Source: Orobanche coerulescens
Taxonomy: Eukaryota > Streptophyta > Magnoliopsida > Lamiales > Orobanchaceae
DNA: 64,000 bases
Assembly (NCBI GenBank): GCA_033398695.1
Contig: CM065805.1
Location: forward strand, 168,245,787 to 168,309,786
Direction: 5' to 3'
The translations under genes and the position numbers were made by a program. This document shows, in pieces, positions 44,791 through 54,870 of the stretch (position 1 is the stretch's first letter; every line of letters begins with the position of its first letter). The notes below the pieces were generated by a model. It worked only from the letters and a program-made list of their open reading frames with translations. It did not search any database and had not been told where the DNA came from.

Positions 44791-46133
44791 CGGAAATTAC
44801 ACAACCTTTAAGGAAAACTACACCACTCTCGACTTAGGATACGCTAAACGTGAATATAAAGTCTTGCACCATTGTAAGAGGAAATTAAGGTTGAGCTTTC
44901 AAGTTTAAACATGAAGTAAGGGTTGGGGTACAATGTAATTCGATAATCAATTTCGTTCCATATCATTTGAAAATGTTTTGCTCAAAAATTTTCATTGACG
45001 CATTTTATCAAACACTTGACATGTATTGGTTTGAATGAAGAACAAGAATTATAATGGCTAAATCTAATCCCCAAAAATAACAACATAAATCGATAGTCAT
45101 GTCAAACGACAAATAATCATCAAAAATTCATTCATAATCAACAAATACAATCAATCAATAATTTCATATCCCAACTCAACCTTGATAGAACTAAACATAT
45201 TCAATATTGAATGAAGAACAATACCTCACTTTTCAAACCATGTAGCAATTAAGATTAAGGATTTGAGAATTACCTTGCTTGGATTGAAGAATGCAAGAAG
45301 AAGAAGAGTTGAGAAGGGGTTGTCCGAGCGAGATCGTCCGAGCGTTGCACAAAGGAGTGAAGGAAACTTACTTGGTGTGTCGGCCGATCGGGTTATAAAG
45401 GGGTGATGGGCTGTTGAACTTCGCAGCAGGGGCCGCGGCAAAGCTTAAGTGAGCCGTGGCCCAGAGTACAGCCTGCCTGGGTGTGTTTGTTCTTTCGCCT
45501 TGTGCCGCGGCTCAGCGTACGGGTGCCACGGCTCGTCGTGTTAGTGTGCCGTGGCTCATTTGGTCCATGCCGCGGCACGGCGTACAACTTCCTGGGCGTT
45601 TTTGGGGCATTTGGCGTGCCGCAGCTCAGTGTATTTGTGCCGCGTCTCAGGGTTCGGGTGTGCCGCGGCTCAGTAATGTTGTGCCGCGGCACATAGTACA
45701 GTGTGTTCAGCCCTTTAGCATGGATTTTTGTGCGTGCCGCGGCTCACAATCATTATGCCGCAGCCTTTTTTGGGTGTTTTCTTGCACAGAATTTTCAAAT
45801 CCAAACACCGAGAATGTGAGAGATAAGCATATCAAAGAAAAAATGACGAAAAATAAAGACTCCTAAAATGCAAGAAAACACTGAAAAAAGAAAATCTACA
45901 ACTAATACTCGGGTTGCCTCCTGAGAAGCGCTAAGTTTATAGTCTTCAGCCGGACCTTTTGAAAATCAATTTGCTTTTCGCAAATTCCATTTGAACTCCA
46001 CCCCGTCCATCGAACCATTAATATTTGTTTTAAATTTTTGACTATTGGTCTTTAACAATTCGATTTTCAGTTTGGACACCCAATGTTCTTTGCGAAAAGA
46101 TTTTAACGAAAACAACTTTCCAAAACACCCATA
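44791..46133 (-). other. Spacer of the Athila derivative with a promoter-like region
   Basis: No ORF. Near 45919-45938 the minus strand reads agcgcttctcaggaggcaac, a motif I associate with the segment between pol and the last ORF in Athila elements. From 45770 to 45424 at least ten gccgcggctc-like words occur. Just beyond them (minus-strand direction) is a TATA-like tttataacc (near 45390-45400) and further on a splice-donor-like caaggtaatt (near 45268-45277). This repeats the order found in the element's own LTR: palindrome cluster, then TATA. Confidence 0.55.
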
Positions 46134-48566
46134 TTACACTGGTCTTGGCACCCGTTTCACTTTCGGCTTATTTTCCTTTTTCACGAACGAACTTAAGACA
46201 GCATTAGATTTTTTCGTTGGTGGATGAACGGTTGATGAAGACGACATGTCTAAATGCCTAAGATATGCGACTCGTTCTACATTTTTCTTGGACGTCGGAG
46301 CAACTAAAATGGATTCTGAACATTTCGACCGACAACTCTCCCGGTGTGTGTATTTCTCAAGGATATCAATTTGTGAACACTTCTGGTCCTTGCTTGGACA
46401 CGGGAGAGATCGAAACACTTTGAATGTGACTTTCTCATCTTCAACCCGAAGTATTAATTTACCCTCCTGAACATCGATAAGGGTCCTTCCGGTGGCTAAG
46501 AACGGTCTACCCAAGATAATCGGAGTCTTATGGTCTTCTTCCATATCAAGCACAATGAAATCAGCAGGGAAAATGAATTTATCGACCTTGACCAAGACAT
46601 CTTCTATTACCCCTCTCGGGTACTTGATGGATCTATCGGCTAGTTGTAAAGAGACCGTCGTAGGTTTCGCTTCCCCAATTCATAGCTTCTTGAAAATAGA
46701 AAGAGGCATGAGATTAATGCTAGCGCCGAGATCACATAATGCTTTATCAAAAGACAAATTCCCAATAGTGCACGGTATAGTGAAGCTTCCTGGATCCTTC
46801 AATTTAGGCGGGAGCTTTCTCTGCAAGATTGCGCTGCACTCTTCAGTCAGTGCCACCGTTTCATATTCTTCTAGCTTCCTTTTGTTAGATAAGATTTCCT
46901 TCATGAACTTCACATAGCTAGACATTTGTTCTAAGGCGTCGGCAAATGGAATGTTGATATGTAGTTTCTTGAAGACGTCGAGATACTTGGAGAATTGTTT
47001 GTCCACTTTTTGCTTTTGCAAACGCTGTGGAAACGGGACGGGAGGCACATAGGCTGTCGGATTATCTGGAAATAGTTTCGAGCTCTTAGAAACTTGTGAT
47101 TCCTCGGTCGCCGAATTCTTCTTCCCCTCATCTTCACCTCTCTTTTTGTTCTGCCTGAGCTACTCACATACTTCCTTCCCGCTTCTCAAACCAATGGCAT
47201 TTATACTCTCTCTGGGGTTCGTCTCGGTTGTACTTGGCAGGGTACCCTCAGGGCGAGCTGTTAACACTTTAGCTATTTGGCCCAATTGGACTTCCAAGTT
47301 GCGAATAGAAGCGGAATGGTTTTGCAAGGTTGCTTCCATACGGGTCATGAACTGACTCATATTTGCTGTTAATTTCGCCATTGCCTCTTCTAGAGAGATT
47401 TTTGGAGCAGGATGAGGTTGCTGTTGGTGTTGAGGAAACTGAGGTTGGGTAAAGTTTTGTCCGTTCTTCCACGAAAAGTTAGGGTGATTTCGCCACCCCA
47501 GATTGTATGTGTTGGAATACGGATTATTCTGTCGATTCCCGTTCCCCACAAACTGAGCTTGTTCCATCGGATGTTGCTCGAAAGGATTTCCAACTTGGCA
47601 CTCTGCGCTAGGATGAGACCCATTACACCAATTACATCATTCTGTAGTGACAGTAGAAGGAGCATGTGAAAAAGCTTGAAGTTGATGAGTCAAGGCGGCA
47701 ACTTGGGCCGATAGCGTAGATATTAGATCATTATCGGAGATTTCCATCACTCGTCTCGGGTTCACCCGTTCCGAGGGCCACTGATAAGCGTTTGCAGCCA
47801 TAGGTTCCAATAAAGAGTGGGCTTCGGCCATCGTCTTTCCCATTAATGCTTGTCCAGCGGCTGCATCAACAAGAGTGCGTGTAGAAGCACTCAATCCGTT
47901 ATAGAATGTATGAATTTGCAGCCAATCCGGTAGACCATGGTGCGGGCATCTCCTTAGCAAATCTTTGTATCGCTCCCAAGCTTCGTGAAGCGATTCCATA
48001 TCAAATTTCCCAAAAGTGGTTATCTCGTTTCTTAGTCTCGCTGTTTTCGACGGTGGGAAGAACTTAGCCAAAAAGGCTTGTGCTAATTCCACCCAAGTCG
48101 TGATAGAGCCCGGTGGTAGTGAATTCAACCAAAACTTGGCTTTGTCCCTTAGAGAGAAAGGGAAAAGCCGCAGACGAATAGCATCATCGGTAACACCGTT
48201 ATTCTTGAAAGTGTCACATATCTCGAGAAATGAAGCGATGTGTGCGTTGGGGTCATCGTTCGCCAGTCCACAAAATTGGCTTGCTTGCACCATCTGAATA
48301 ATAGCCGGCTTGATTTCGAAGTTGTTCGCTTGGATGGTTGGACACCGAATCCCCGAAAAGTTTGCATTAATTTGTGGCATTGCATAATCACGGAGTGCCA
48401 AAGCCGGTTGAGCTTGCTGCATAAGATTATCTCCTCCGTGATTTTCGTTATTATCGTCCATGATGTCTTTTCCCGGTAGCTCACGCTTTTCCTTCTTAGT
48501 TTTCCGAAGAGTGCGCTCCAGTTCAGTATCCAAAGGTAATATGCCTTCGTTACCGAATTTTCTCAT
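46134..48566 (-). pseudogene. Athila-type gag and protease, three in-frame stops
   Basis: One reading frame runs from the ATG at 48566 to a stop at 46134, broken only by stops at 47637, 47160 and 46680. Gag is recognised by GIRCPTIQANNFEIKPAIIQ, FLEICDTFKNNGV, LRLFPFSLRDKAKFWLNSLP and TFYNGLSASTRTLVDAAAGQ. A cysteine motif CNWCNGSHPSAEC lies just after the first stop. The linker is Gln/Pro-rich (FPQHQQQPHPAP). The protease shows ALCDLGASINLMPLSIFKKL, with the Asp-x-Gly active site kept, and later TPIILGRPFLATGRTLIDV. Downstream pol domains are absent. The stops share one frame with no shifts, so decay here is by point mutation. Confidence 0.9.
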
Positions 48567-48678
48567 GCACTAACCAGAAATTCCTGAAGGGAAAACAAAA
48601 ATAAAAAATTACACAAGAATAAAATAATGTTCAAATTAAGACAAGAAATGCTGAAATCGATATTAGTAAAATAATCAG

Positions 48679-48696
48679 TCCCCGACAACGGCGCCA
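48679..48696 (-). promoter_or_regulatory. Primer-binding site (tRNA-Asp type) of the Athila derivative
   Basis: The minus strand reads TGGCGCCGTTGTCGGGGA, matching the complement of plant tRNA-Asp in all but one position. It lies 6 bp inside the 5' LTR. A tRNA-Asp primer is usual for Athila/Tat elements and separates this copy from the initiator tRNA-Met elements around it. Confidence 0.9.
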
Positions 48697-48702
48697 AAAA
48701 CT

Positions 48703-49589
48703 TATTGCGATATTTCTGTGAACGCAAGTGCACATTGTCGTAAACAAGTAATAAAATGATAAGTAAGATATCGTTCCCTCGAGGACTGACTTACTAATTA
48801 CCGATTTATGTGTATTCTAATTTTATTTGAACTATCGAAATTTGAGGAGCAAGTAATAATTAAAGAAAATTAATAAAAGCAAAAAATAGTAAAATTGATT
48901 GTTCGGAGGAAGAAGATCAAATAAGGAATTAATCTAGGATTGTGAATCCACCTCGGTTTATCCGAATTATTCTTGATTACATGAATTTAATGATTTCCCA
49001 ATTTATTGAAGGCGAAGATTGCTAAAATACTCTACCGCCTCTCCCGAGGTCAATAGAATTTTCTAAGGCGAAGAACACATTCTATTCCTAGGTGAATTAA
49101 TTCGACAATAGGCAAAAAGTACGAAATCTTCAGAAAGGCCACGTAATTCCTATGAGTATATTCCTATCTCACAAGATAAAACGATTCTCACCAAATTTTT
49201 CTACCAACTCTCCTCTCCCGATTCGAGTTGCGTAATGAAAATAATTCAATTATAGGCCACACAATTGAAAGCATTAATAACAATTGGGGAAAACTCAATA
49301 GAAAAGGGAATTAAATTGATAATGCAAAATCAAAAGTTAATTCATTAAAACCTCGGTTTCATCAAAATCCTAGACTAGGGTTCTAGCCTGACATGCTAGA
49401 AAATAAAAATACAGAAGGAATTAAGGAAAGCATGATAGAAATCAAACGCAGTCGAAGAACTTGGATAGCTTCCGCTCTCTGCTCCTTGGTGTTTTCTGCT
49501 TCTCTTCCTCGATGATCCGCGACGATTCCTTCTTTTCAGTCCTTAACTCCCTATTTATAATTATCATTAGCCTCCAAAACGCATCCGGG
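48703..49589 (-). repeat. 5' LTR of the Athila derivative, cut by the SIRE element
   Basis: It starts on the plus strand as tattgcgatatttc (tgttgcg in the partner) and is colinear with 40887-41790. Near 49466 a short stretch (ggattcctccgttctctatc in the partner) is missing. At 49590 the SIRE LTR starts, so roughly the last 420 bp are beyond the window. Confidence 0.9.
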
Positions 49590-50744
49590 TGTTGGGAAAA
49601 CAAGAACCCTATATCGAAACAGCCGGGATATCCAATCCCTGTATCGAATGGTATTTGATAAAGAGGTTTTGACATATATGCCAATCCGCATACAGTAAAG
49701 GAAATTGTATCGAAATATTGAGGCATTATCCTGTATCGAAGACTTGCCTCGAATTAGCATATAGTGAAGCCCTTCAGTACAGCAAGAAGTCTTATAAAAG
49801 ACCAAGTATGGAAACTGTCTCGAATCTCCAATACAGTTATCTTCCATACAGCTCACAACAGGACAAAGAAGGAATCTCCAGAAGTCAAGTCCTGTTGAAT
49901 AAAGAAGTATTTAAATACTCAAGGATAAAGTATTTAAATACTGCCAGTCAACAGATCTTCAAATCCCGCTAAATCCGGATCGTGTTATAATCCCGTTGGA
50001 ACGAAATCTCACTCAAACGGATACATCTCAACGGATATATATTTTCAGAGACTATATATATCACATCAAGATGCTGAAGATCAGTTACCCAAGCTATCGA
50101 AATTATTATCAAAGCAAAACATATCTGTAAAGCTTACTGCAACTCAGATCAAAAGAGATATACAGTGCTTATCATCCTGAACAACACTTCATCAGCTGAA
50201 AGCTCTTAAAGTCAAAGTTGTTGTTCACCATCCCTTCTATACTTTGAACAAACCCAGATCAGCCCTGTGTGGACTGAGCAATCTGTGCTTCACCGGAACT
50301 GTGTGTGAAGGATTTGCATTAAAGAAGACGAAGCTTCAGAACTGTGTGTGAAGAAGCAAGTCAAAGCGTTAGCTCAAAACCAATCTATGTGAACGGTTGA
50401 AGCTAAGATCTTTATATCAATCTCTGTGAACGATATATTGATTGTGTGTTGTTATAATTACGTAGTTGTGTACGTAGTAATTATAATAAACTTTTTACTC
50501 TTGTGTGGAGGACCAGTGGACGTAGAGGGGTTTACCTCGAACCACTTTAATTACTGTGTTATTTACCTTCAGTTTTTACTGTTTTAATTACTGTGATTAA
50601 TTAAGTATACACTATATATTTAGTTCTTTGTTTCCCAAGCAACCTCATATCTAAGACTTCCGCTACGCACTCAGATTTAAAATCCGTACAGTTTGTTGTT
50701 TAAACTATTTCCCAAACTGTATCCAGTATACTTAGTGGCCAACA
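49590..50744 (+). repeat. 5' LTR of the SIRE element, 1155 bp
   Basis: It shares the U3 words (ctgtatcgaa, atacag), the paired agtatttaaatact palindromes (about 49906 and 49929), the TATA box (actatatatatc, near 50051) and the ctgtgtg repeats with the LTRs of the short derivative at 32029. It is clearly diverged from them, so the two copies are relatives rather than recent duplicates. Confidence 0.9.
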
Positions 50745-50852
50745 AGTGGTATCGGAGCGGTTGATTCTAAAAAGAATCAGTCGTATTTTTAACCGAATCA
50801 GATCCAAAATCACCTATTTTCAAAACAGTCTCTTTCATTTCTGTATTATCAC

Positions 50853-51288
50853 ATGGATACTTCTATGATCAACAAAGTTCATATGTTCTCTATTAACGAA
50901 TTTGATGACTGGAGAATTAGGATGGAGGCTCATCTTGCAGCAATGCACGAAGAGATGATTTTTGTTATATAGGATGGTCCTATCAAGATCATGAAGGTAA
51001 ACACGGCCGCAAGGATTGAAGGCCAAGCCCATGCTGAGATGCTCGAGAAGGATCGCGAGCAATGGACCACAGATGAAAGAAAGCGAGCAAACCTTGACAA
51101 CGTGGCTAAGAACGCGTTATTTGTCACTCTTGACAAAGGCACGTTCTCAAAGGTAAAGAGCTGCAAAACAGCCAAAGAAATCTGGGATAAACTCAAGTTG
51201 ATTTGTGAGGGAACTGAGCTCTCAAAAGAAAACAAGATTTCAAAACTGACTCAGCAATTTGAATCTTTCGAAATGAAACCAACTGAGT
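50853..51288 (+). pseudogene. SIRE gag, N-terminal part
   Basis: The frame starts ATG at 50853 (MDTSMINKVHMFSINEFDDW). A TAG at 50970-50972 interrupts it. It continues with IKIMKVNTAARIEGQAHAEM, KNALFVTLDKGTFSKVKSCK and TAKEIWDKLKLICEGTELSK, the usual copia gag core. The last codons before gypsy-4 are within the duplicated ctgag. The frame resumes exactly at 60722 as ETIEELDLRFTG. Confidence 0.88.
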
Positions 51289-51821
51289 GTAATATCCGCA
51301 TTTTTTTTCTTCTTTTTCTGATATTCCTGTTTTAGTGTATTTTCATTTTTGTTATAGCTCGCTTGTAACCATGTCGACATTTTGAATCTATGTTATTCTT
51401 GGAGTTTCTCCATCGGGGATGATCTTGGTGATGTTTTGATATTATTCCATTTTATGTCATGTATTATGGCACGGACGTTCGATTCTCGTAGAACTCGTTC
51501 GCTTTTCTAATTCCTTTAGTTTCACGAGTTCGTATAGTTGAGTTGTTCGTATCGTGAGTTTCGGTTTGTTAATCCGACGTCATATCGCGGTTTTGTGAAC
51601 GTTTGGGCCATTTCGTAATTTTCCTAAGTTTAGGGTATTCTTGTTATCTTTGTTGTTCCTGAACCTTCGGACATTCGGAATCACGTTTCATCGTAACGTT
51701 TTGATTTCTCACTTAAATCCGTGGGGAGTGTATCCGGTGGTCATGGATACACCTTGTTATTTTCTCTTTTCGATCGTCTCCTCGTCGAGCAGTGGTTCAG
51801 ACTGGCCTGCTGTCATAGGCC

Positions 51822-52132
51822 ATGTTACGGCCGTAAGCCATATATGTTACGGCCGTAATAATCGAGAGTTACGGCCGTAAGCTTCCCTCATACGGCCGTA
51901 ACAAGGCTTCGTTTCTTACCCCTCTAGTCCAGTTCCGAGATACGGGCGTATCATGCCCGAGTTACGGCCGTAAGTAACGATACGGCCGTAATGGTATTCT
52001 TGATACGGCCGTATGTGTCGTTCGTAAATTTTGCCCAGTTCTTTCCAGAGGCAGTTACGGCCGTAAGAGAGTCGGGTTACGGCCGTAATGTTCCTGTGTT
52101 ACGGCCATATGTGGGGTGTGTTACGGCCGTAA
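51822..52132. repeat. Array of about 12 ttacggccgtaa palindromes (gypsy-4 5' LTR)
   Basis: Copies lie near 51824, 51846, 51868, 51891, 51921 (variant), 51960, 51979, 51998, 52053, 52077, 52099 (variant) and 52120. Spacing is 18-55 bp and irregular. The second LTR has the same array at 58993-59303, with a few copies mutated (for example near 59062, 59152 and 59229). Confidence 0.9.
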
Positions 52133-52136
52133 CACC

Positions 52137-52156
52137 TGCCAGTATATAAACTGGCA
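52137..52156 (+). promoter_or_regulatory. TATA box inside a perfect inverted repeat (gypsy-4 5' LTR)
   Basis: The 20-bp sequence TGCCAGTATATAAACTGGCA has 7-bp arms (tgccagt and actggca) around atataa. It is 848 bp from the LTR start and 4 bp after the last palindrome. The identical copy in the 3' LTR is at 59308-59327. It is the best promoter candidate for the genomic RNA. Confidence 0.75.
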
Positions 52157-52756
52157 GCGGCCCAGTTTTTCCTCATTCTCACTTCTTTCTTTCCTTTTCG
52201 CGACGGGAGCGACGACTGAAGCTAGGGTTCGTCCGATTTCGATCCAATCTCCATTGTAAAGGCATATTCAAGTATCATACCATCCACCTATCACTAATCA
52301 TCCATCGTTCATCTTCGAATCAAGGTAAAATCTCTTATAACCTACCTTGGAGGATTTGGGGGTTTTCGGGTGTATTGTTCGTTTTGCTTCGTATTGTTGA
52401 TTAATCCTTGTTGATTATGATTAATCTCGTCATTGTTCTTGTTCTCCTACGAACTCATGATGTATTTCGTGATATTTACATAATCGAGAGGGTTTGGTTG
52501 CGATCCGCCCTCGTCGTTGTTTGATACGAATACACATAAATCGTAGGCGGGTTTTCGGGTGTTTCCAATTCCGTATTTAGTTAGAATTGGTGGTGATTGT
52601 GTTCTTCGTATCGTTAGGTTCGTGATTATCGGCTCCTAATGGTCATCGGTGTTTTCCTTCCGTTCGTTGTGCCGTCTCTTATTCAAGGCAAGTAATTCTT
52701 GGAAACCTTTATGCTTAACGTGAAATGGTAATGTATATTGTGTGTGCTTTACTCAC

Positions 52757-52985
52757 CTCGGGAGGGTCCGACGGGGCCTCGAGGGAATCTATGGCTTCGT
52801 CCTGGATTCATGAGTTTGATTCGCTAGCCAGCTCGGGAGGGTCCTTAGAGGCCTCGAGTGGGATTCGTGGCTTCGTCCCGGTCCTAGGTGACGTGTGGTA
52901 CTTGATTTGTTTTATGAATGTGGCTAGCTCGGGAGGGTCCTTAGAGGCCTCTAGTGGGATTCGTGGCTTCGTCCCGGTCCTAGGC
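52757..52985. repeat. Three copies of a GC-rich unit in the gypsy-4 5' LTR
   Basis: Units starting ctcgggagggtcc and running through ggcctcgag, tggcttcgtcc and ggtcctagg begin near 52757, 52832 and 52927. The 3' LTR has the same three units at 59928-60156. The position, 1470-1700 bp into the LTR, matches that of the unrelated triplet in the gypsy-2 LTR. Confidence 0.88.
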
Positions 52986-53785
52986 AAATTAGTTGTGACT
53001 GTTTGTTTCCGGAAAAGACATGTCTAGTTTTGATTTTTGAAACGATATTGGTGCATGTACTATGAAATGTGTAAGTGATTGGTTTGCCTTGATTACTTGT
53101 ACTAGCGTAATTGCTAACCCCTTTGGGGACCCGTTTTGGGGAAATTCTTGTTATGGATTTCAGGTTATGATTATCCGGACGAGCGGGCACCTGGACAGTA
53201 TGAGGACGTTGGCCAGGGTCGTTGACATGTGCATTTGGGTCCTTCTATTTCTTTCGTCCATTTCGATTTGGTTGTTCTAATAATTATAAACTTATAGAGT
53301 GTACTCGCGAGTACTTAGGCTTTTCTTTTCAAACTCCGTATTGTATTACTTTAAACTTTGTTACATTGTTGGTTTATGCTTATTTCGCCGATTGCTCCGG
53401 GCGTATCTGTTTATGTCATAGCATTTAAATGTGTGTTCTCGCTAACCGAGATGGTTAGTCGAGTAGAGTTTTCTTGTTTGTAGCCTGGTGGGTCCCATGT
53501 AGGGGTCCACGGCGCTGTAATACACTCTGAATATCTTGGGGTGTTACAGAAAATGGTATCGGAGCTCTAGGTTTATGGATACCTAGGCTTGTTGGTTATT
53601 TGGGTCTAGTCATGTTTTGTTTGCACATTGTCACACCGCTGCCAGCATCTCGGTACTTCCAGTGCTCGTAAGTTTTCTTACTCAGTCCTTTGTGTTCTTA
53701 CATTGTATTTCTGCTTTTCGAATTGAAGTTGCTTTTTCCTCCCTTACTCATCATCAATATACTTCTGTTATCTCTTAACACCAGT

Positions 53786-54870
53786 ATGGATGCCGGAGGG
53801 AACCGTGGTCGTGGTCGTGGTCGTGGTCGTGGACGCGGCCGAGGACGTGGGGCAGCCGGTGGGGCGGCCACGTCGCATTCTTCGGGAGCCGGCAGTACCG
53901 GTGACCGTCATAGTCATGCTTCTTCTCAGGAGCGCGCCGATCTTGGTATTGCGGCCATTATGCAAGAAATGGTTAACCGGATGGCGGCTATAGCTCAGTG
54001 GTCGGTAACCCCGATCAGGCCCATGCTAATCGGGGCGGAACGGATCACTGGCTTCAGGATGTCATCAAGATGCATCCTCCTCAGTTTTCGGGAGCTTCGG
54101 ACCCGATCGGCTGGGAAGGGTGGATCAAGGAGATATCCAAAGTCTTCACTGCTACCAAATGCCCCGAGGACCGTAAGGTCCCTATTGCTCAATATTTTCT
54201 CACAGGAGATGCTACGGATTGGTGGGAGGCCGTTGGTCCCAAAGATCATGTGGCTTCATGGGCCGAATTTCAAGAATTGATGGAGACCGAATATTGTCCG
54301 TGGCCGGTCAGACAGGCTCGAGTGCATGCTTTCTATGATGCTCAACCACGGGATATCCCCGTATCTCAGGCTATTTCCGACTTTAACAAGGAGTTGGGTT
54401 ATGTGAAGACCCAAGTTGTCGAAGAGAGCGACAAAATTTTCCATTTTTCCAGGAGGATGAAACTGTCTATTCGGGACTATATGTCTGGGCTCGTCTGTAC
54501 TACCTTGAAGGATTATCAGAGTCGAGCTCTTGCTTATGATATGTCGGTGACGGCTAGTGATTTGGCTCGTGAGAGCAAGAAGCAGAAGTCGGTCGGAAAT
54601 TTTTCTGGTCTCAAGAGTGGAGGCCAGCAGAAATCTCAGGCTGCAAATATTTCTACGGGCGGTTCGGTTCGTTTCTCTGGGAGCTTTCGGAGTGCCGCCG
54701 GAACCATCGCTCGGGACCCCAGATGCTTTAACTGTGGCAAGCCAGGCCACGTGAACCGGTATTGTCTTCGTCCACCCTTGACTTGTCATACTTGTGGTCA
54801 GTCGGGCCACAAAGCTTCTTTTTGCGAGAAACTCAGACAGTTTCGCGGCGCCCGTTTTTCTCACCCAGCA
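53786..54870 (+). pseudogene. Gypsy-4 gag, one frameshift
   Basis: The start is the ATG at 53786, 230 bp after the primer site. The N-terminus is an Arg-Gly repeat encoded by a (ggtcgt)n microsatellite (about 53805-53850). At about 53975 the frame is lost by one base. It continues as [40 protein letters not shown] and MRDYMSG-like gag core sequence. Two zinc knuckles, [14 protein letters not shown] (54724-54765) and [14 protein letters not shown] (about 54787-54828), are intact. Gag packages the RNA in the particle. Confidence 0.92.

Larger units (their letters stand above)
40887..49589 (-). mobile_element. Athila-type gypsy derivative lacking RT, RNase H and integrase
   Basis: On the minus strand: 5' LTR (from 49589, cut by the SIRE at 49590, to 48703), primer-binding site (48679-48696), gag-protease frame (48566-46134), spacer, a second ORF (44763-43454), 3' untranslated region, polypurine tract (ctgggggtatt, at about 42197-42208) and 3' LTR (42196-40887). 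The gag, the protease motif, the tRNA-Asp primer site and the second ORF all fit Athila. The entire RT, RNase H and integrase region is missing between 46134 and the conserved agcgcttctcaggaggcaac motif (near 45919-45938). It is therefore non-autonomous. Both reading frames also carry later stops. Confidence 0.88.
51289..53548 (+). repeat. Gypsy-4 5' LTR, 2260 bp
   Basis: It starts tgtaatatccgc and ends ggggtgttaca. In order it holds a palindrome array (51822-52132), a TATA box inside an inverted repeat (52137-52156), a splice-donor-like tcaaggtaaaa (near 52320-52330) and three copies of a GC-rich unit (52757-52985). Confidence 0.96.
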
